In this document: positions 17,736-26,138 of the stretch, one piece after another
How positions within the stretch are numbered: the stretch's first letter is position 1
Layout of the letters: every line of letters begins with the position of its first letter
Assembly (NCBI GenBank): GCA_046957575.1
Contig: JBKUOG010000003.1
Location: 1-64,000, forward strand
Length of the DNA: 64,000 nt
DNA from: UMGS1370 sp046957575
GTDB lineage: Bacteria > Bacillota > Clostridia > Lachnospirales > Lachnospiraceae
Reading direction: 5' to 3'
Translations under genes and position numbers: made by a program
The notes under the pieces: model-generated
The model's database searches: none
What the model was told of the DNA's origin: nothing
What the model saw: only the letters and a program-made list of their open reading frames with translations

Positions 17736-17758
17736 AAGCCCTCTTAAAAAGCGGACTT
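17736..17758 (-). terminator. Terminator after the LacI-family gene
   Basis: Minus-strand AAGTCCGCTT / AAGAGGGCTT, three-base loop, one mismatch and one G-U pair, followed by TTTTC. It lies 14 bases after the LacI stop codon and separates it from the phn operon. I see no convincing promoter between it and phnD. Confidence 0.5.
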
Positions 17759-17771
17759 TGCAGCCTCATCT

Positions 17772-18758
17772 TTATGCTGTATTCCCCATCCGGATCCCTG
17801 CCGGAACCATAATCGTAACCGGCTGATGAAACCGTATTTTTTCAATCCGGCCAAACAGCATCTCCAGTGCATTTTCCCACACATAATCCGGATACATCTC
17901 AATACAGGTGCTGTCAGGCCATTTGCTTTCCATGGTCTGGATATCCTGATACATCACAACTGCTACATCGTTTGGAATCCGGAGTTTCAGTGCTTCAAAG
18001 GCTTCCATTGCCCCTTCTGCCACTTCATCATTTCCCAGAATGACTGCTTCTGCCAGAGTCCCTGTCCGGACCGCTTCCAAAACCAGTTCAAATCCGCTTT
18101 TCCTGCTGATCGTTCCCACATGAAACAGAGATGGCTGATACTGCCCCCGTTCTGACAAAATACCTTTTAAACTCTGAAGTCTTTTTCCGCCAATCCTTCT
18201 GTGTTTCTGGCTGTCTTCATAAATTCCGCCGATATAACCAATGCTGGCATACTGCTTCTTATCCAGAAGGTAGGAAACCATCTCTTCCAGCCCCCGCTGG
18301 TAGTCTACCTGCACCTGGTCATTTTCATAATTCTTCTGTTCGGAATTGACAAACACAACCGCATAAGACAGGCTATGTAAAAATGCGATTTCTTCCGGCT
18401 GGAATACTCCAAACGCAATGATTCCATCCACTGCCTGAGGCGTTCCATAAACCAGACGGATAAACTCCACCTCGTATTTGTCGTTTATAACCTGTACCAT
18501 CAAGGCAAGAGATTGAAGTCTGACATTCGGTCTGTCAGGCCGGATAATCCGCCAGTCTGCTACACCAATCACCAGCTTTTCCTTCAACTCTGCTGCTCTC
18601 CGCTGTCTGGGCGAACTATAACCTAACTGACTGGCAATTTTAAAAATACGCATTTTTACCTCCGGTGTCACAGAAAGCTTCTCATCTTTATTTAAAACTC
18701 TGGATACCGTTGTCTGAGATACTCCTGCCAGTTCTGCCACATCTTTTAGTCTCGCCAT
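17772..18758 (-). CDS. LacI-family transcriptional regulator
   Basis: A 328-residue LacI/GalR regulator with the N-terminal helix-turn-helix (LKDVAELAGVSQTTVSRVL, ~4-22) and hinge, then a periplasmic-binding-protein-like sensor domain. The start follows AAGGGGG. Its own promoter carries two copies of an odd palindrome TTTACTAAA 11 bp apart, likely its operator. Neighbours do not identify its sugar; phn genes downstream are separated by a terminator, and the lone EIIA gene lies upstream. Confidence 0.9.
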   Translation of the reverse strand: MARLKDVAELAGVSQTTVSRVLNKDEKLSVTPEVKMRIFKIASQLGYSSPRQRRAAELKEKLVIGVADWRIIRPDRPNVRLQSLALMVQVINDKYEVEFIRLVYGTPQAVDGIIAFGVFQPEEIAFLHSLSYAVVFVNSEQKNYENDQVQVDYQRGLEEMVSYLLDKKQYASIGYIGGIYEDSQKHRRIGGKRLQSLKGILSERGQYQPSLFHVGTISRKSGFELVLEAVRTGTLAEAVILGNDEVAEGAMEAFEALKLRIPNDVAVVMYQDIQTMESKWPDSTCIEMYPDYVWENALEMLFGRIEKIRFHQPVTIMVPAGIRMGNTA

Positions 18759-18789
18759 AGACTGCCCCCTTTTTTCTGCTTTCTCTCAC

Positions 18790-18818
18790 ATTGTACCATC
18801 GTCTCTTCTTTGTTTCAA
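18790..18818 (-). promoter_or_regulatory. Promoter of the LacI-family gene
   Basis: Minus strand TTGAAA (18818-18813), 17 bases, TACAAT (18795-18790), leaving a leader of about 25 bases before the start at 18758. Confidence 0.8.
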
Positions 18819-18822
18819 GAAT

Positions 18823-18844
18823 ATTTACTAAAAATTTACTAAAA
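18823..18844. promoter_or_regulatory. Tandem TTTACTAAA operator candidate
   Basis: ATTTACTAAAA is repeated exactly twice with an 11-bp period directly upstream of the LacI -35 box. Each core TTTA-C-TAAA is an odd palindrome, as expected for LacI-type operators, and the spacing puts both on one face of the helix. Autoregulation is an inference. Confidence 0.55.
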
Positions 18845-18860
18845 ACCAGCAAATTAAAAG

Positions 18861-19008
18861 TAACAGTTCCGCCATGCGAAGATTCGGACAGGAAAAAGCG
18901 TTGAAAGCTTGTTTTCATAAGAGTTTTCCTGTCTGAATCTTCATAGGGCAGACGCCAGACGCTTCTTGTCCGCCACAGGCGGGCAAGAAGATACATGGCT
19001 GAACTGTC
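18861..19008 (-). repeat. Branched palindromic element, copy A
   Basis: About 148 bp, one of four copies in the window, here in reverse orientation. It has the terminal inverted repeat (AACAGTTCCGCCATG / CATGGCTGAACTGT), the first arm (CTTCTTG...CAAGAAG) and the second arm (GAAGATTCxGACAGG and complement). It fills most of the 346-bp gap between the LacI gene and the EIIA gene. It contains no plausible coding sequence. Confidence 0.88.
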
Positions 19009-19020
19009 ACAATTAAAACA

Positions 19021-19042
19021 GGCAGAGAATTCAATCTCTGCC
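19021..19042 (-). terminator. Terminator after the EIIA gene
   Basis: Perfect 8-bp stem GGCAGAGA / TCTCTGCC with a six-base loop followed on the minus strand by TGTTTTAATT, 63 bases after the EIIA stop codon. Confidence 0.8.
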
Positions 19043-19105
19043 AGGATATGCTTCTTTTTGATTATGAAATTTTGACAACTGTCCAAATCAACGGTTCTGC
19101 CCGCA

Positions 19106-19624
19106 TTAGTGGAAAGAAAACAGTTCGTCTAATGGTTTTACTTCTCCCAATACCGGATCCGACATCTGTCCCAGAGCAGCTGCATTGGATACCAGTACCA
19201 TGGTCGTATCTTTGTATCCGGCTTCCTTAATCACGTCCGGTTCAAATTCAACCAGCAAGTCTCCGGCCTTTACCTTTGCCCCCTGGGTTACTGCTGCCTT
19301 AAATCCTTTTCCCTTCATCTCAACTGTATCAATTCCGATGTGAAGCAGGATTTCCATGCCGTCTGCAGTCTCCAGACCCACTGCATGGCCTGTTGGAAAT
19401 ACAGCGGCTACTGTTCCATCCACAGGAGCATATAATTTCCCATCAGATGGAATAATTCCAACTCCAAGGCCCATCATTCCCTGTGAAAATACGGGATCCT
19501 CTACATCTGCAAGCGGAATCGCAGTACCTGCCAGAGGGCTGTATATGGTCTTTGCCTTACAGGTAATCTTCCCCTCTTCCTCCTTTTTTCCTTTTCCTCC
19601 AAAAAGATTTCCAAATAATCCCAT
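19106..19624 (-). CDS. crr: PTS glucose-type EIIA protein, free-standing
   Basis: A 172-residue soluble EIIA(Glc) domain. Active-site histidines are His80 (PTGHAVGL) and His95 (LLHIGIDTV), the latter being the phosphorylated one by family comparison. ATG 19624 follows GGAGAGGAG. It takes phosphate from HPr and passes it to EIIB domains. Both PTS permeases in this window (9944 and 60452) have EIIB and EIIC but no EIIA, so it probably serves them. It has its own promoter and a long structured leader. Confidence 0.93.
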   Translation of the reverse strand: MGLFGNLFGGKGKKEEEGKITCKAKTIYSPLAGTAIPLADVEDPVFSQGMMGLGVGIIPSDGKLYAPVDGTVAAVFPTGHAVGLETADGMEILLHIGIDTVEMKGKGFKAAVTQGAKVKAGDLLVEFEPDVIKEAGYKDTTMVLVSNAAALGQMSDPVLGEVKPLDELFSFH

Positions 19625-19637
19625 TTTTCTCCTCTCC

Positions 19638-19770
19638 ACAGCACCTGTCTGCACAGGAATGCTGTATTACAATCAGATATTTCTGTACATAACTGTCCAG
19701 GACGGCGCATAAACGTATGCTTATAAGCAAGCTTAACGCATTCTTCTATCCGAATTTTCCCGCCATCCTG
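19638..19770 (-). promoter_or_regulatory. Structured 5' leader of the EIIA gene
   Basis: The leader of about 150 bases holds a 10-bp closing stem (19761-19770 with 19698-19707, one G-U pair) enclosing smaller palindromes, and a hairpin just before the ribosome binding site (19638-19665; ACAGCA-CCTGT against ACAGG-TGCTGT, with a two-base bulge). No T-run follows, so it is not a simple terminator. It does not match a riboswitch or antiterminator site that I recognise. Confidence 0.55.
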
Positions 19771-19783
19771 TACTGTTACCTCT

Positions 19784-19812
19784 ATTGTACAAATTGTGCC
19801 GGAAAAAGTCAA
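19784..19812 (-). promoter_or_regulatory. Promoter of the EIIA gene
   Basis: Minus strand TTGACT (19812-19807), 17 bases, TACAAT (19789-19784). The -35 box touches the end of the EamA transporter gene upstream. Confidence 0.82.
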
Positions 19813-20771
19813 ACCCTAGTCCATTTTATTTTTCCGCCATTTACCACATAAATTCCCAGGCAGACAAAGATTAATGCCGCCAATGCCTGCAATGACAGAG
19901 CCTGACCGGTTTCTCTAAGGAAAATAGCAGATAACAGAACGCCGAACATCGGATTCATAAATCCAAAAACAGTTACTCTGCTCACCGGATTGTATTTTAA
20001 TAAAATTCCCCAGATCGTATAGGCGGCAGCTGAAATAAATCCCATGTACAGCAAAAGAATGCCCGCCTCTATCCCGGAAGCATTCATTAAAGTCCCTCCC
20101 CCAAGCGCACCGATCAGACTTAGAACGGCTCCTCCTGCCATAAACTGATAGCCGGACAGCATTACCACATTATATTGAGCCGAGTATTTTTTTATCAAAG
20201 CCCCTGATACTGCATAAAACACCTGGGCCAGCAGAACAAACCCCTCTCCTAAAAGGGACACTTGAAACAAGGAGCCTGTCTCTGAACCGGAAAGGTTCAT
20301 AATTACAATTCCGGCAAATCCAAACAGACAGCCCACTACCTTTCGCCCTGTCAGCTTTTCATAGCGGAAAATGAGACTGGCAAACAAAATAGAGATAAAT
20401 ACATTGGTTCCAGTAATAATCGCCCCATGAACACCGGTCGCATGAGACAAACCTACATAGAAAAAGAAATACTGAAGAATCGTCTGGGAAAGGGCCAGAT
20501 TGAGAATCGGCATCCCTGCTTTTTTAGGCGGCACAATCCATTTTTTGCTGACAATGCTGTGATACAAAATCACCAAAAATCCGGCCAGTACAAACCGGAC
20601 TCCTGCAAACAGCAGAATCGAACTGGTATCCGTACTCTCAATCTGAAACATCTGGTATCCGATCTTAATAGCCGGAGTCGCGCTTCCCCACAGAAAACAG
20701 CAAAATCCAGCCAGCAGCAATACTGTTTTCATGCTTGTAAAGTCAATGGTTTTCTTTATATTTGCTGACAT
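19809..20771 (-). CDS. EamA/DMT-family transporter
   Basis: A 320-residue membrane protein with ten predicted helices in two EamA repeats, starting with LLLAGFCCFLWGSATPAIK and ending with GIYVVNGGKIKW. The family exports metabolites such as amino acids. ATG 20771 follows AGAGGT and leaves a 23-base gap after degV; the longer frame would overlap degV. The substrate is unknown. Confidence 0.88.
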   Translation of the reverse strand: MSANIKKTIDFTSMKTVLLLAGFCCFLWGSATPAIKIGYQMFQIESTDTSSILLFAGVRFVLAGFLVILYHSIVSKKWIVPPKKAGMPILNLALSQTILQYFFFYVGLSHATGVHGAIITGTNVFISILFASLIFRYEKLTGRKVVGCLFGFAGIVIMNLSGSETGSLFQVSLLGEGFVLLAQVFYAVSGALIKKYSAQYNVVMLSGYQFMAGGAVLSLIGALGGGTLMNASGIEAGILLLYMGFISAAAYTIWGILLKYNPVSRVTVFGFMNPMFGVLLSAIFLRETGQALSLQALAALIFVCLGIYVVNGGKIKWTRV

Positions 20772-20794
20772 AATAGCTACCTCTTCTGTTTCTG

Positions 20795-21658
20795 TCAATC
20801 TTCGCAGGAGACTTCTCTCTTTTTCTGGTTCACAAAGCAAATCGCCATACAGTTTGTTCCTACATGGGTTCCGATTACTCCGCCAACCGGATAGAGACGG
20901 GTGTTTTCCAGATGGTATTTTTCTACGGTTTCCTGCATAAATTCTTCGCCGATTTCCCGACTGGACGTAAAGCCGAAATAGACTGGAAAATCCGGATTGG
21001 CTCCCCGTTCCTCTAACTTCTCATGCAGCTTCTTTTTTCCTGCATTTCTCCCTCTGACCTTTGCAATTGGTTTTAAAATCTTATCTTCCAGAATGATAAC
21101 CGGCTTAATTCCGATTACATTGCCGATAACGGCCAGGGCAGCCGGAATTCTTCCTCCCTTTTTTAAATAGGTTAAGGTATCCAGCATCCCGCACACCGTA
21201 ATCTGGTCCCGTATCTCTTCCAGTTTTTTCACAATCTCTTCTACTGGCATCTGCCGGGCTCTCAGCTTTACTGCATATTCCACCAGCATACGCTGGGCCA
21301 GAATCGCCAGTCTGGAATCTACAATATAAACCCTGTCGTATTCGCTGATGTCCTTTGCAGTACGGGCTGCCCCGATGGTTCCGCTTAATCCGCTGGAAAG
21401 GGTAATCACCAGCACGTCGTCCCCTGCTTCTTTTGCTGCCTCAAAATACTCCAGATAAGCCTGGGGAGACGGCTGGCTGGTCTTAGGAAGCTGATCCGCT
21501 TTTTCCAGCCTTTCATAAAAGGTAAGGAAATCCTGTTCCGTTTCCTGGGGGCATTCCCCGTCTTCAAACTGAATCCGCAAAGGTACTATCTGGATTCCCA
21601 TCTCCTCTGCTTCTTTTGTTGTAATATCAGATGCGGAATCTGTAATAATCTGAATCAT
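20795..21658 (-). CDS. DegV-family fatty-acid-binding protein
   Basis: A 287-residue DegV protein: MIQIITDSASDIT at the N-terminus, TSQPSPQAYLEYF (~80), TLSSGLSGTIGAA (~108), and the C-terminal GGVIGTHVGTNCMAICF. DegV proteins bind fatty acids; FakB members present them to the FakA kinase, which is not in this window. The start follows AAGGAG. Confidence 0.93.
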   Translation of the reverse strand: MIQIITDSASDITTKEAEEMGIQIVPLRIQFEDGECPQETEQDFLTFYERLEKADQLPKTSQPSPQAYLEYFEAAKEAGDDVLVITLSSGLSGTIGAARTAKDISEYDRVYIVDSRLAILAQRMLVEYAVKLRARQMPVEEIVKKLEEIRDQITVCGMLDTLTYLKKGGRIPAALAVIGNVIGIKPVIILEDKILKPIAKVRGRNAGKKKLHEKLEERGANPDFPVYFGFTSSREIGEEFMQETVEKYHLENTRLYPVGGVIGTHVGTNCMAICFVNQKKREVSCED

Positions 21659-21707
21659 AATCTTCTCCTTTGTATCTCATGCCAGTCTGATGGCATACTA
21701 TCCTTTT

Positions 21708-21736
21708 ACTTTACCCTGGTTTTGATACAAATTCAA
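21708..21736 (-). promoter_or_regulatory. Likely promoter of degV
   Basis: Minus strand TTGAAT (21736-21731), 17 bases, TAAAGT (21713-21708), about 43 bases from transcription start to the degV ATG. Confidence 0.5.
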
Positions 21737-21858
21737 TGTACAGGTTTCCCTTTTTGTCCACTTTAATAAAAAGTTTATACTTCCCATCTTGCAAACTTTT
21801 CCTTCATAGGATAAGCTAAATACGCATTGTTTTCTATAATAAAGGAGAGTTTACAATC

Positions 21859-22398
21859 ATGGGGATTTCCAAAAAATGTTCTGCCAAAGACGCGCTGAAA
21901 GCCTCTTTGCTGGATTTACTGCAAAAGCGCTCTTTTGCTAAAATATCTGTTTATGATTTATGCAGCCACGCCTCTGTCAGCCGTTCTGCTTTTTATGCCA
22001 ATTTTGAAGATAAATACGAGCTGCTTGCCTGCTGCTTAAAAGAACGGTCCGAAGAATTTGACTACTTTATGCAGAAACGTTCCCCCCAGGAGGCTCTTTT
22101 GGTCCTTCTCGAATCCATCCAGAAGGAAAGCCGGTTTTTTTACCATGTTTTTTCAGAAGGGTTTAACGATAAAATGGGCAGTATTTTCTACCAGTTTTTC
22201 CACCGGTATTTCGTGGAATGGCTGAAAGAAGAAGAACGGCAGGGCATCGTACTTCCCTGTCCTGCCGAACTGGTTTCTTCTTTTTATATTGGGGGCCTGA
22301 CCCTGATGACCCTTCAGTGGATCAAAAGCAATTATAAGCTTCCCACTAAAGAGCTGGCTTCCTGCCAGTATCAGCTGATTAAGCAGCTTCTGGACTAG
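21859..22398 (+). CDS. TetR/AcrR-family regulator
   Basis: A 179-residue regulator with an N-terminal TetR helix-turn-helix (about 12-58; FAKISVYDLCSHASVSRSAFYANFEDKYEL) and a helical ligand or dimer domain ending in SFYIGGLTLMTLQWIK, similar to the C-terminal TetR domain found in many Firmicutes. The start follows AAAGGAGAG. It is divergent from the degV-EamA pair, which it may control, and convergent with the methyltransferase gene. Confidence 0.88.
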   Translation: MGISKKCSAKDALKASLLDLLQKRSFAKISVYDLCSHASVSRSAFYANFEDKYELLACCLKERSEEFDYFMQKRSPQEALLVLLESIQKESRFFYHVFSEGFNDKMGSIFYQFFHRYFVEWLKEEERQGIVLPCPAELVSSFYIGGLTLMTLQWIKSNYKLPTKELASCQYQLIKQLLD

Positions 22399-22427
22399 CC
22401 GTTCTATCGCTCATTCTGTCGTTCATC

Positions 22428-23258
22428 CTACCGTTTCCGTCCCAGCTCCCAAAAGGCCACTGCCGATGCAGCGGCTACATTAAGGGAATCCACTCCGTGG
22501 GCCATGGGAATCCGGACTGTATAATCGCTGTCCGCAATGACAGTATCGCATAGGCCCTCTCCCTCTGTTCCTAAAATTACCGCCAGCTTTTCTGCTTTTT
22601 GAAGGACCGGATCGGCAATGGATACGGAATCGTCTCTTAACGCCATCGCTGCCGTCACAAATCCCAGCTTTTTTAACTCAGAAAGTCCCAGGTCCGGCCA
22701 TGGGCTTTCCTTTTCGTCAAAATAGGTCCAGGGGATCTGGAATACGGTCCCCATACTGACTCTGCTGGCTCTCCGGTACAGCGGATCGCTGCACCCAGGC
22801 GTCAGCAGCACTGCGTCCATATTTAAAGCGGCGGCTGACCGGAAAATGGCGCCTACATTGGTAGGATTCATCACATTTTCAAGGACAGCAATCCTGGACG
22901 CGCCTTCGCACAGGCTCTTGACGTCGTAAAGCCTGCGGCGGCGCATGGCGCACAAAAGGCCGCGGGTCAGCTGAAAGCCAGTCAGCTTTGTCAGCACCTC
23001 AAATTCTGCCGTATAGACGGGAACGCCGCTGCATCTGGCAATCACGTCTTTTGCCTCTCCTTCAATCTGTCTGGTTTCCACCAGAAGGGACACCGGCTCA
23101 TATCCGGCGTCTAACGCCCGTTCAATTACCTTAGGGCTTTCTGCCAGAAAGAGCCCCAGATCCGGCTCATAGTAATGGCGAAGCTGGCTTTCGGAAAGGC
23201 GGGCGTACAGATCCAGTTCCGGCGCGTCAAAATCCGTAATCTTTTTTATCTCTGTCAT
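22428..23258 (-). CDS. SpoU/TrmH-family RNA 2'-O-methyltransferase
   Basis: A 276-residue RNA methyltransferase. An N-terminal substrate-binding segment (~20-100) is followed by the SPOUT knot domain with NVMNPTNVGAIFRSAA (~127), ILGTEGEGL (~225) and the C-terminal PMAHGVDSLNVAAASAVAFW (~250). It uses S-adenosylmethionine to methylate a ribose in rRNA or tRNA. AAGGAGG lies 13 bases before the ATG, rather far. The exact target cannot be assigned. Confidence 0.9.
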   Translation of the reverse strand: MTEIKKITDFDAPELDLYARLSESQLRHYYEPDLGLFLAESPKVIERALDAGYEPVSLLVETRQIEGEAKDVIARCSGVPVYTAEFEVLTKLTGFQLTRGLLCAMRRRRLYDVKSLCEGASRIAVLENVMNPTNVGAIFRSAAALNMDAVLLTPGCSDPLYRRASRVSMGTVFQIPWTYFDEKESPWPDLGLSELKKLGFVTAAMALRDDSVSIADPVLQKAEKLAVILGTEGEGLCDTVIADSDYTVRIPMAHGVDSLNVAAASAVAFWELGRKR

Positions 23259-23276
23259 TGTGATTGCAGTGCCTCC

Positions 23277-24212
23277 TTATGCTTCCAGAACCAGCCGTTC
23301 TATTTTTTGCTTCTGGCGTTCTATCTCTGCTTTATACTGTTTTTCCATAATATCCAGCCGGTTCAGCACCCGTTCTATCTGCTTTTTGGTCTCCGCCACC
23401 TGAATCTGGGAATCGTTGATTTTATTCATTACCGCCCAATCTGCAATAAAGCCGTCAAAAAAGTAATCTGCGAACCCTAAAAATCCGTCTATGCTGACAT
23501 GGAGATCCGCTGAAATCTCAATATCCACCAGTTCTGTTTTAAAGCGACGCAGCTCTTCCTGAAGATTCTGCACCTGTCTCTGGGCATCGTCTAATTCGCT
23601 GTGCTTTGCCATATCGCTCCAAAGGCCGCCGCCAAATAAATCCCAGGTACTCCAGCTTTCTGCGCTGCCTAAACTGGAGAGAATTTTTTCACTTGTCCGC
23701 AGCGCATCCCTGCCGGCATATATGGCTTCTTTCACTTCTTTTTCCTGATTTTCCAGATACCCGATTTGTTCCTCTATCTGAAAGATTTCTGCTGCCATCC
23801 TGCCTCCTGACGCCTGAATCTCGCTGCGTTTATCCCGAAGGGTCTTCTGGTATTCCTGTTCACAGTTCCTCATTGGGGCAAGTTCTGCCTGGATCCGGCT
23901 GATTTCTTCTATGGTTTTGTCCAGTTCTGCCTTTGCAGACTCCAGTTTTACTCTGGCCGCATACGCTTCGGCTTTTTCCTTATCCAGCTTCTCTCCCTTT
24001 TTTCCAATCATGGCATAGTACAGGGAGGACAGGCTTACGCCTTCTAACTGATCCACGTCCCTCTGCTCTCTGGCCGCTTTCTTTTCCCATTCCTCTTCCT
24101 TCTCCTGCAGCATCTTCTTCTGCCTGTTCACTTCTGCAAGCTTGGCCTCTAACCGCTTCTTTCTCGCTGCCTGTTCCTGAAGCTTTCGCAATCTCTCATC
24201 ATAATCATTCAT
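23277..24212 (-). CDS. Coiled-coil protein of unknown function
   Basis: A 311-residue, highly charged protein. Residues 1-130 and 270-311 are heptad-rich Lys/Glu coiled coil; between them is a conserved-looking SAESWSTWDLFGGGLWSDM block (~195) then HSELDDAQ. I have seen this Trp-rich block in other uncharacterised bacterial proteins but know no function. ATG 24212 follows AAGGGGG; an upstream in-frame start lacks a site. It is 18 bases upstream of the methyltransferase gene and co-directional with it. Confidence 0.75.
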   Translation of the reverse strand: MNDYDERLRKLQEQAARKKRLEAKLAEVNRQKKMLQEKEEEWEKKAAREQRDVDQLEGVSLSSLYYAMIGKKGEKLDKEKAEAYAARVKLESAKAELDKTIEEISRIQAELAPMRNCEQEYQKTLRDKRSEIQASGGRMAAEIFQIEEQIGYLENQEKEVKEAIYAGRDALRTSEKILSSLGSAESWSTWDLFGGGLWSDMAKHSELDDAQRQVQNLQEELRRFKTELVDIEISADLHVSIDGFLGFADYFFDGFIADWAVMNKINDSQIQVAETKKQIERVLNRLDIMEKQYKAEIERQKQKIERLVLEA

Positions 24213-24289
24213 GCCGGCTGCCCCCTTTCTTTCTTGTACCATAACAGAGAGTATTCCGGCTGTCAACAAATTTTAACAGGCTACAAAAA

Positions 24290-24311
24290 GGAGACCTTTA
24301 AAAAGGTCTCC
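24290..24311 (-). terminator. Terminator of the GH31-TRAP operon
   Basis: Minus-strand GGAGACCTTT / AAAGGTCTCC with a two-base gap, followed by TTTTTG, 12 bases after the DctM stop codon. Confidence 0.9.
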
Positions 24312-24322
24312 CCAGTTACTAT

Positions 24323-25624
24323 TTACAGCAGTCCCATCATAGCCGGAACGCCTAATGACAGCGCCGGAATGTACGTTACCGCCAGCAGAATTAAAATCAG
24401 GACTCCAAAGTATGGAAGCAGAGTTTTCGTTACTTCCTCAATACTGATCTTGCTGATGCCGCAGCCTACAAAGAGTACCGATCCAACCGGCGGGGTAATG
24501 TTGCCTAAGCACATATTAAAGATCAGCATTACGCCAAACTGGATATTGGACATTCCAAGGCTTTCTGCAATCGGCAGGAAAATTGGAGTGAAAATCAAAA
24601 TTGCAGGAGTAATATCCATAAACATACCTACAATCAAAAGAATCACATTCATCAGCAGGAAAATCACATATGGATTTTCTGATACAGACATAATCGCCGT
24701 ACTGATTGCTGCCGGAATTCCGGAATATGCCATAACGAAAGACATTGCGGAAGAAGCAGAAATCAAAAACAGGATAATGCCGCTGGTGCACGCGCTGTTT
24801 ACCAGAATCTTCATAAATGATTTTACTGTTATGCTCTTATAGCAAATCGATAAAATCAGGCAGTACAGCACACAGATGCCTGCGCCCTCTGTTGCAGTAA
24901 AGATACCGCCTACGATACCGCCGATAACGATGACAATCAGCAGAAGGCTTGGAAATGCCTCAAGCGTTACTTTTAATGCTTCTGAAGCCGGCATTCTTCC
25001 GGATACCGGATACTTGTGCTTCTTTGCATAAATAAACGCTACTACCATGGAACCCAGACCCATCAGAATTCCTGGAATGTATCCAGCCATAAACAGGGTG
25101 GAAATGGATACGCCGCCTGCTACAGTGGAGTATACAATAAATGCGCTGGTCGGCGGAATCAGCAAACCGGTAGGCGCAGATGCAATGTTGACTGCAGTCG
25201 CAAATGCCGGATCGTATCCTTCATCTTTTTCGATGGGGTAAATACAGCCACCCATGGCAGACGCTGCTGCAACAGAAGAACCAGACAGAGCGCCGAACAG
25301 CATATTTCCCACAATATTGGCCTGTGCCAGGGAACCTGGAATCCAGCCTACAAAAATCTTTGCAAAGTTTACTAATCTTCTGGCGATACCGCCGTTATTC
25401 ATAATGTTTCCAGCCAGGATAAACAGCGGGATGGCAAGCAGGGAAAAGCTCTCTACGCCGCTGTTCATTTTCTGCATGGTAATAAAGGTAATCTGATCCC
25501 AGGACAGGGAAGAGATTGCCGCAACAATGGAAGAAATCACAATGCTGACGGAAATCGGGCAGCTTGCAAACAAAAGCAGTGCAAATACTGCAAACAGAAT
25601 GACTGTGGTAACTCCTATACTCAT
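24323..25624 (-). CDS. TRAP transporter large permease, DctM
   Basis: A 433-residue membrane protein of the DctM family (about 12 helices), with typical GGCIYPIEKDEGYD (~118) and TPPVGSVLFVGCGI (~370) segments. It is the main translocation subunit of a tripartite ATP-independent importer, driven by an ion gradient. It overlaps the DctQ gene by four bases (ATGA), so the two are coupled. Confidence 0.95.
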   Translation of the reverse strand: MSIGVTTVILFAVFALLLFASCPISVSIVISSIVAAISSLSWDQITFITMQKMNSGVESFSLLAIPLFILAGNIMNNGGIARRLVNFAKIFVGWIPGSLAQANIVGNMLFGALSGSSVAAASAMGGCIYPIEKDEGYDPAFATAVNIASAPTGLLIPPTSAFIVYSTVAGGVSISTLFMAGYIPGILMGLGSMVVAFIYAKKHKYPVSGRMPASEALKVTLEAFPSLLLIVIVIGGIVGGIFTATEGAGICVLYCLILSICYKSITVKSFMKILVNSACTSGIILFLISASSAMSFVMAYSGIPAAISTAIMSVSENPYVIFLLMNVILLIVGMFMDITPAILIFTPIFLPIAESLGMSNIQFGVMLIFNMCLGNITPPVGSVLFVGCGISKISIEEVTKTLLPYFGVLILILLAVTYIPALSLGVPAMMGLL

Positions 25625-26124
25625 TCTTCCTCTCCTCCTTCAATGGTAATTCCGGTAATGTCTTCATACAGGTTGATAACCTGAGCTACAATAATAAAGA
25701 GTCCGGATATGGGCGCCATGGCATATACCAGGCTTCTTGGAATTCCCAGAAGAGCAGAATATACTTTTTCTGCGCTCATGGCCAGCTTAAAACCGCCGAT
25801 TGTAATGACGAACAGAGCGAATACGAGAATCAGCAGATCAACTGCAGTCATTAAAATCTTTTTTCCAACAGGGTTTAAACTGTCTCTTACTACAACCAGG
25901 CACATATGCTGTCTGGTAAAAAAGGCATAGGCAGCGCCGATAAATCCGGTCCAGATCAGGAAATACCGCACCAGTTCTTCCGTAAATGCCGCCGGACTGT
26001 TTAAGACGTATCTGGTAAATACCTGATACAGCACTAACAGGGTCATAACCGATAACAGAACGGTTGCAATGCCTGCCAGAAGCTTTGTCATAAATTTTTT
26101 TACTGCTGATAAGATTTCTTTCAT
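25621..26124 (-). CDS. TRAP transporter small permease, DctQ
   Basis: A 167-residue membrane protein with four helices, matching DctQ length. EELVRYFLIWTGFIGAAYAF (~45-64) is the usual family signature. The ATG at 26124 follows AAGGGGG; it lies between the binding protein and DctM genes, the standard order. Confidence 0.92.
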   Translation of the reverse strand: MKEILSAVKKFMTKLLAGIATVLLSVMTLLVLYQVFTRYVLNSPAAFTEELVRYFLIWTGFIGAAYAFFTRQHMCLVVVRDSLNPVGKKILMTAVDLLILVFALFVITIGGFKLAMSAEKVYSALLGIPRSLVYAMAPISGLFIIVAQVINLYEDITGITIEGGEEE

Positions 26125-26138
26125 CAAAGCATTCCCCC

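Noticed and set aside
18688..19086. Minus-strand open frame running through palindromic element A
   Set aside because: It joins the LacI start region with the repeat, has no ribosome binding site, and its middle is the palindrome; not a gene.
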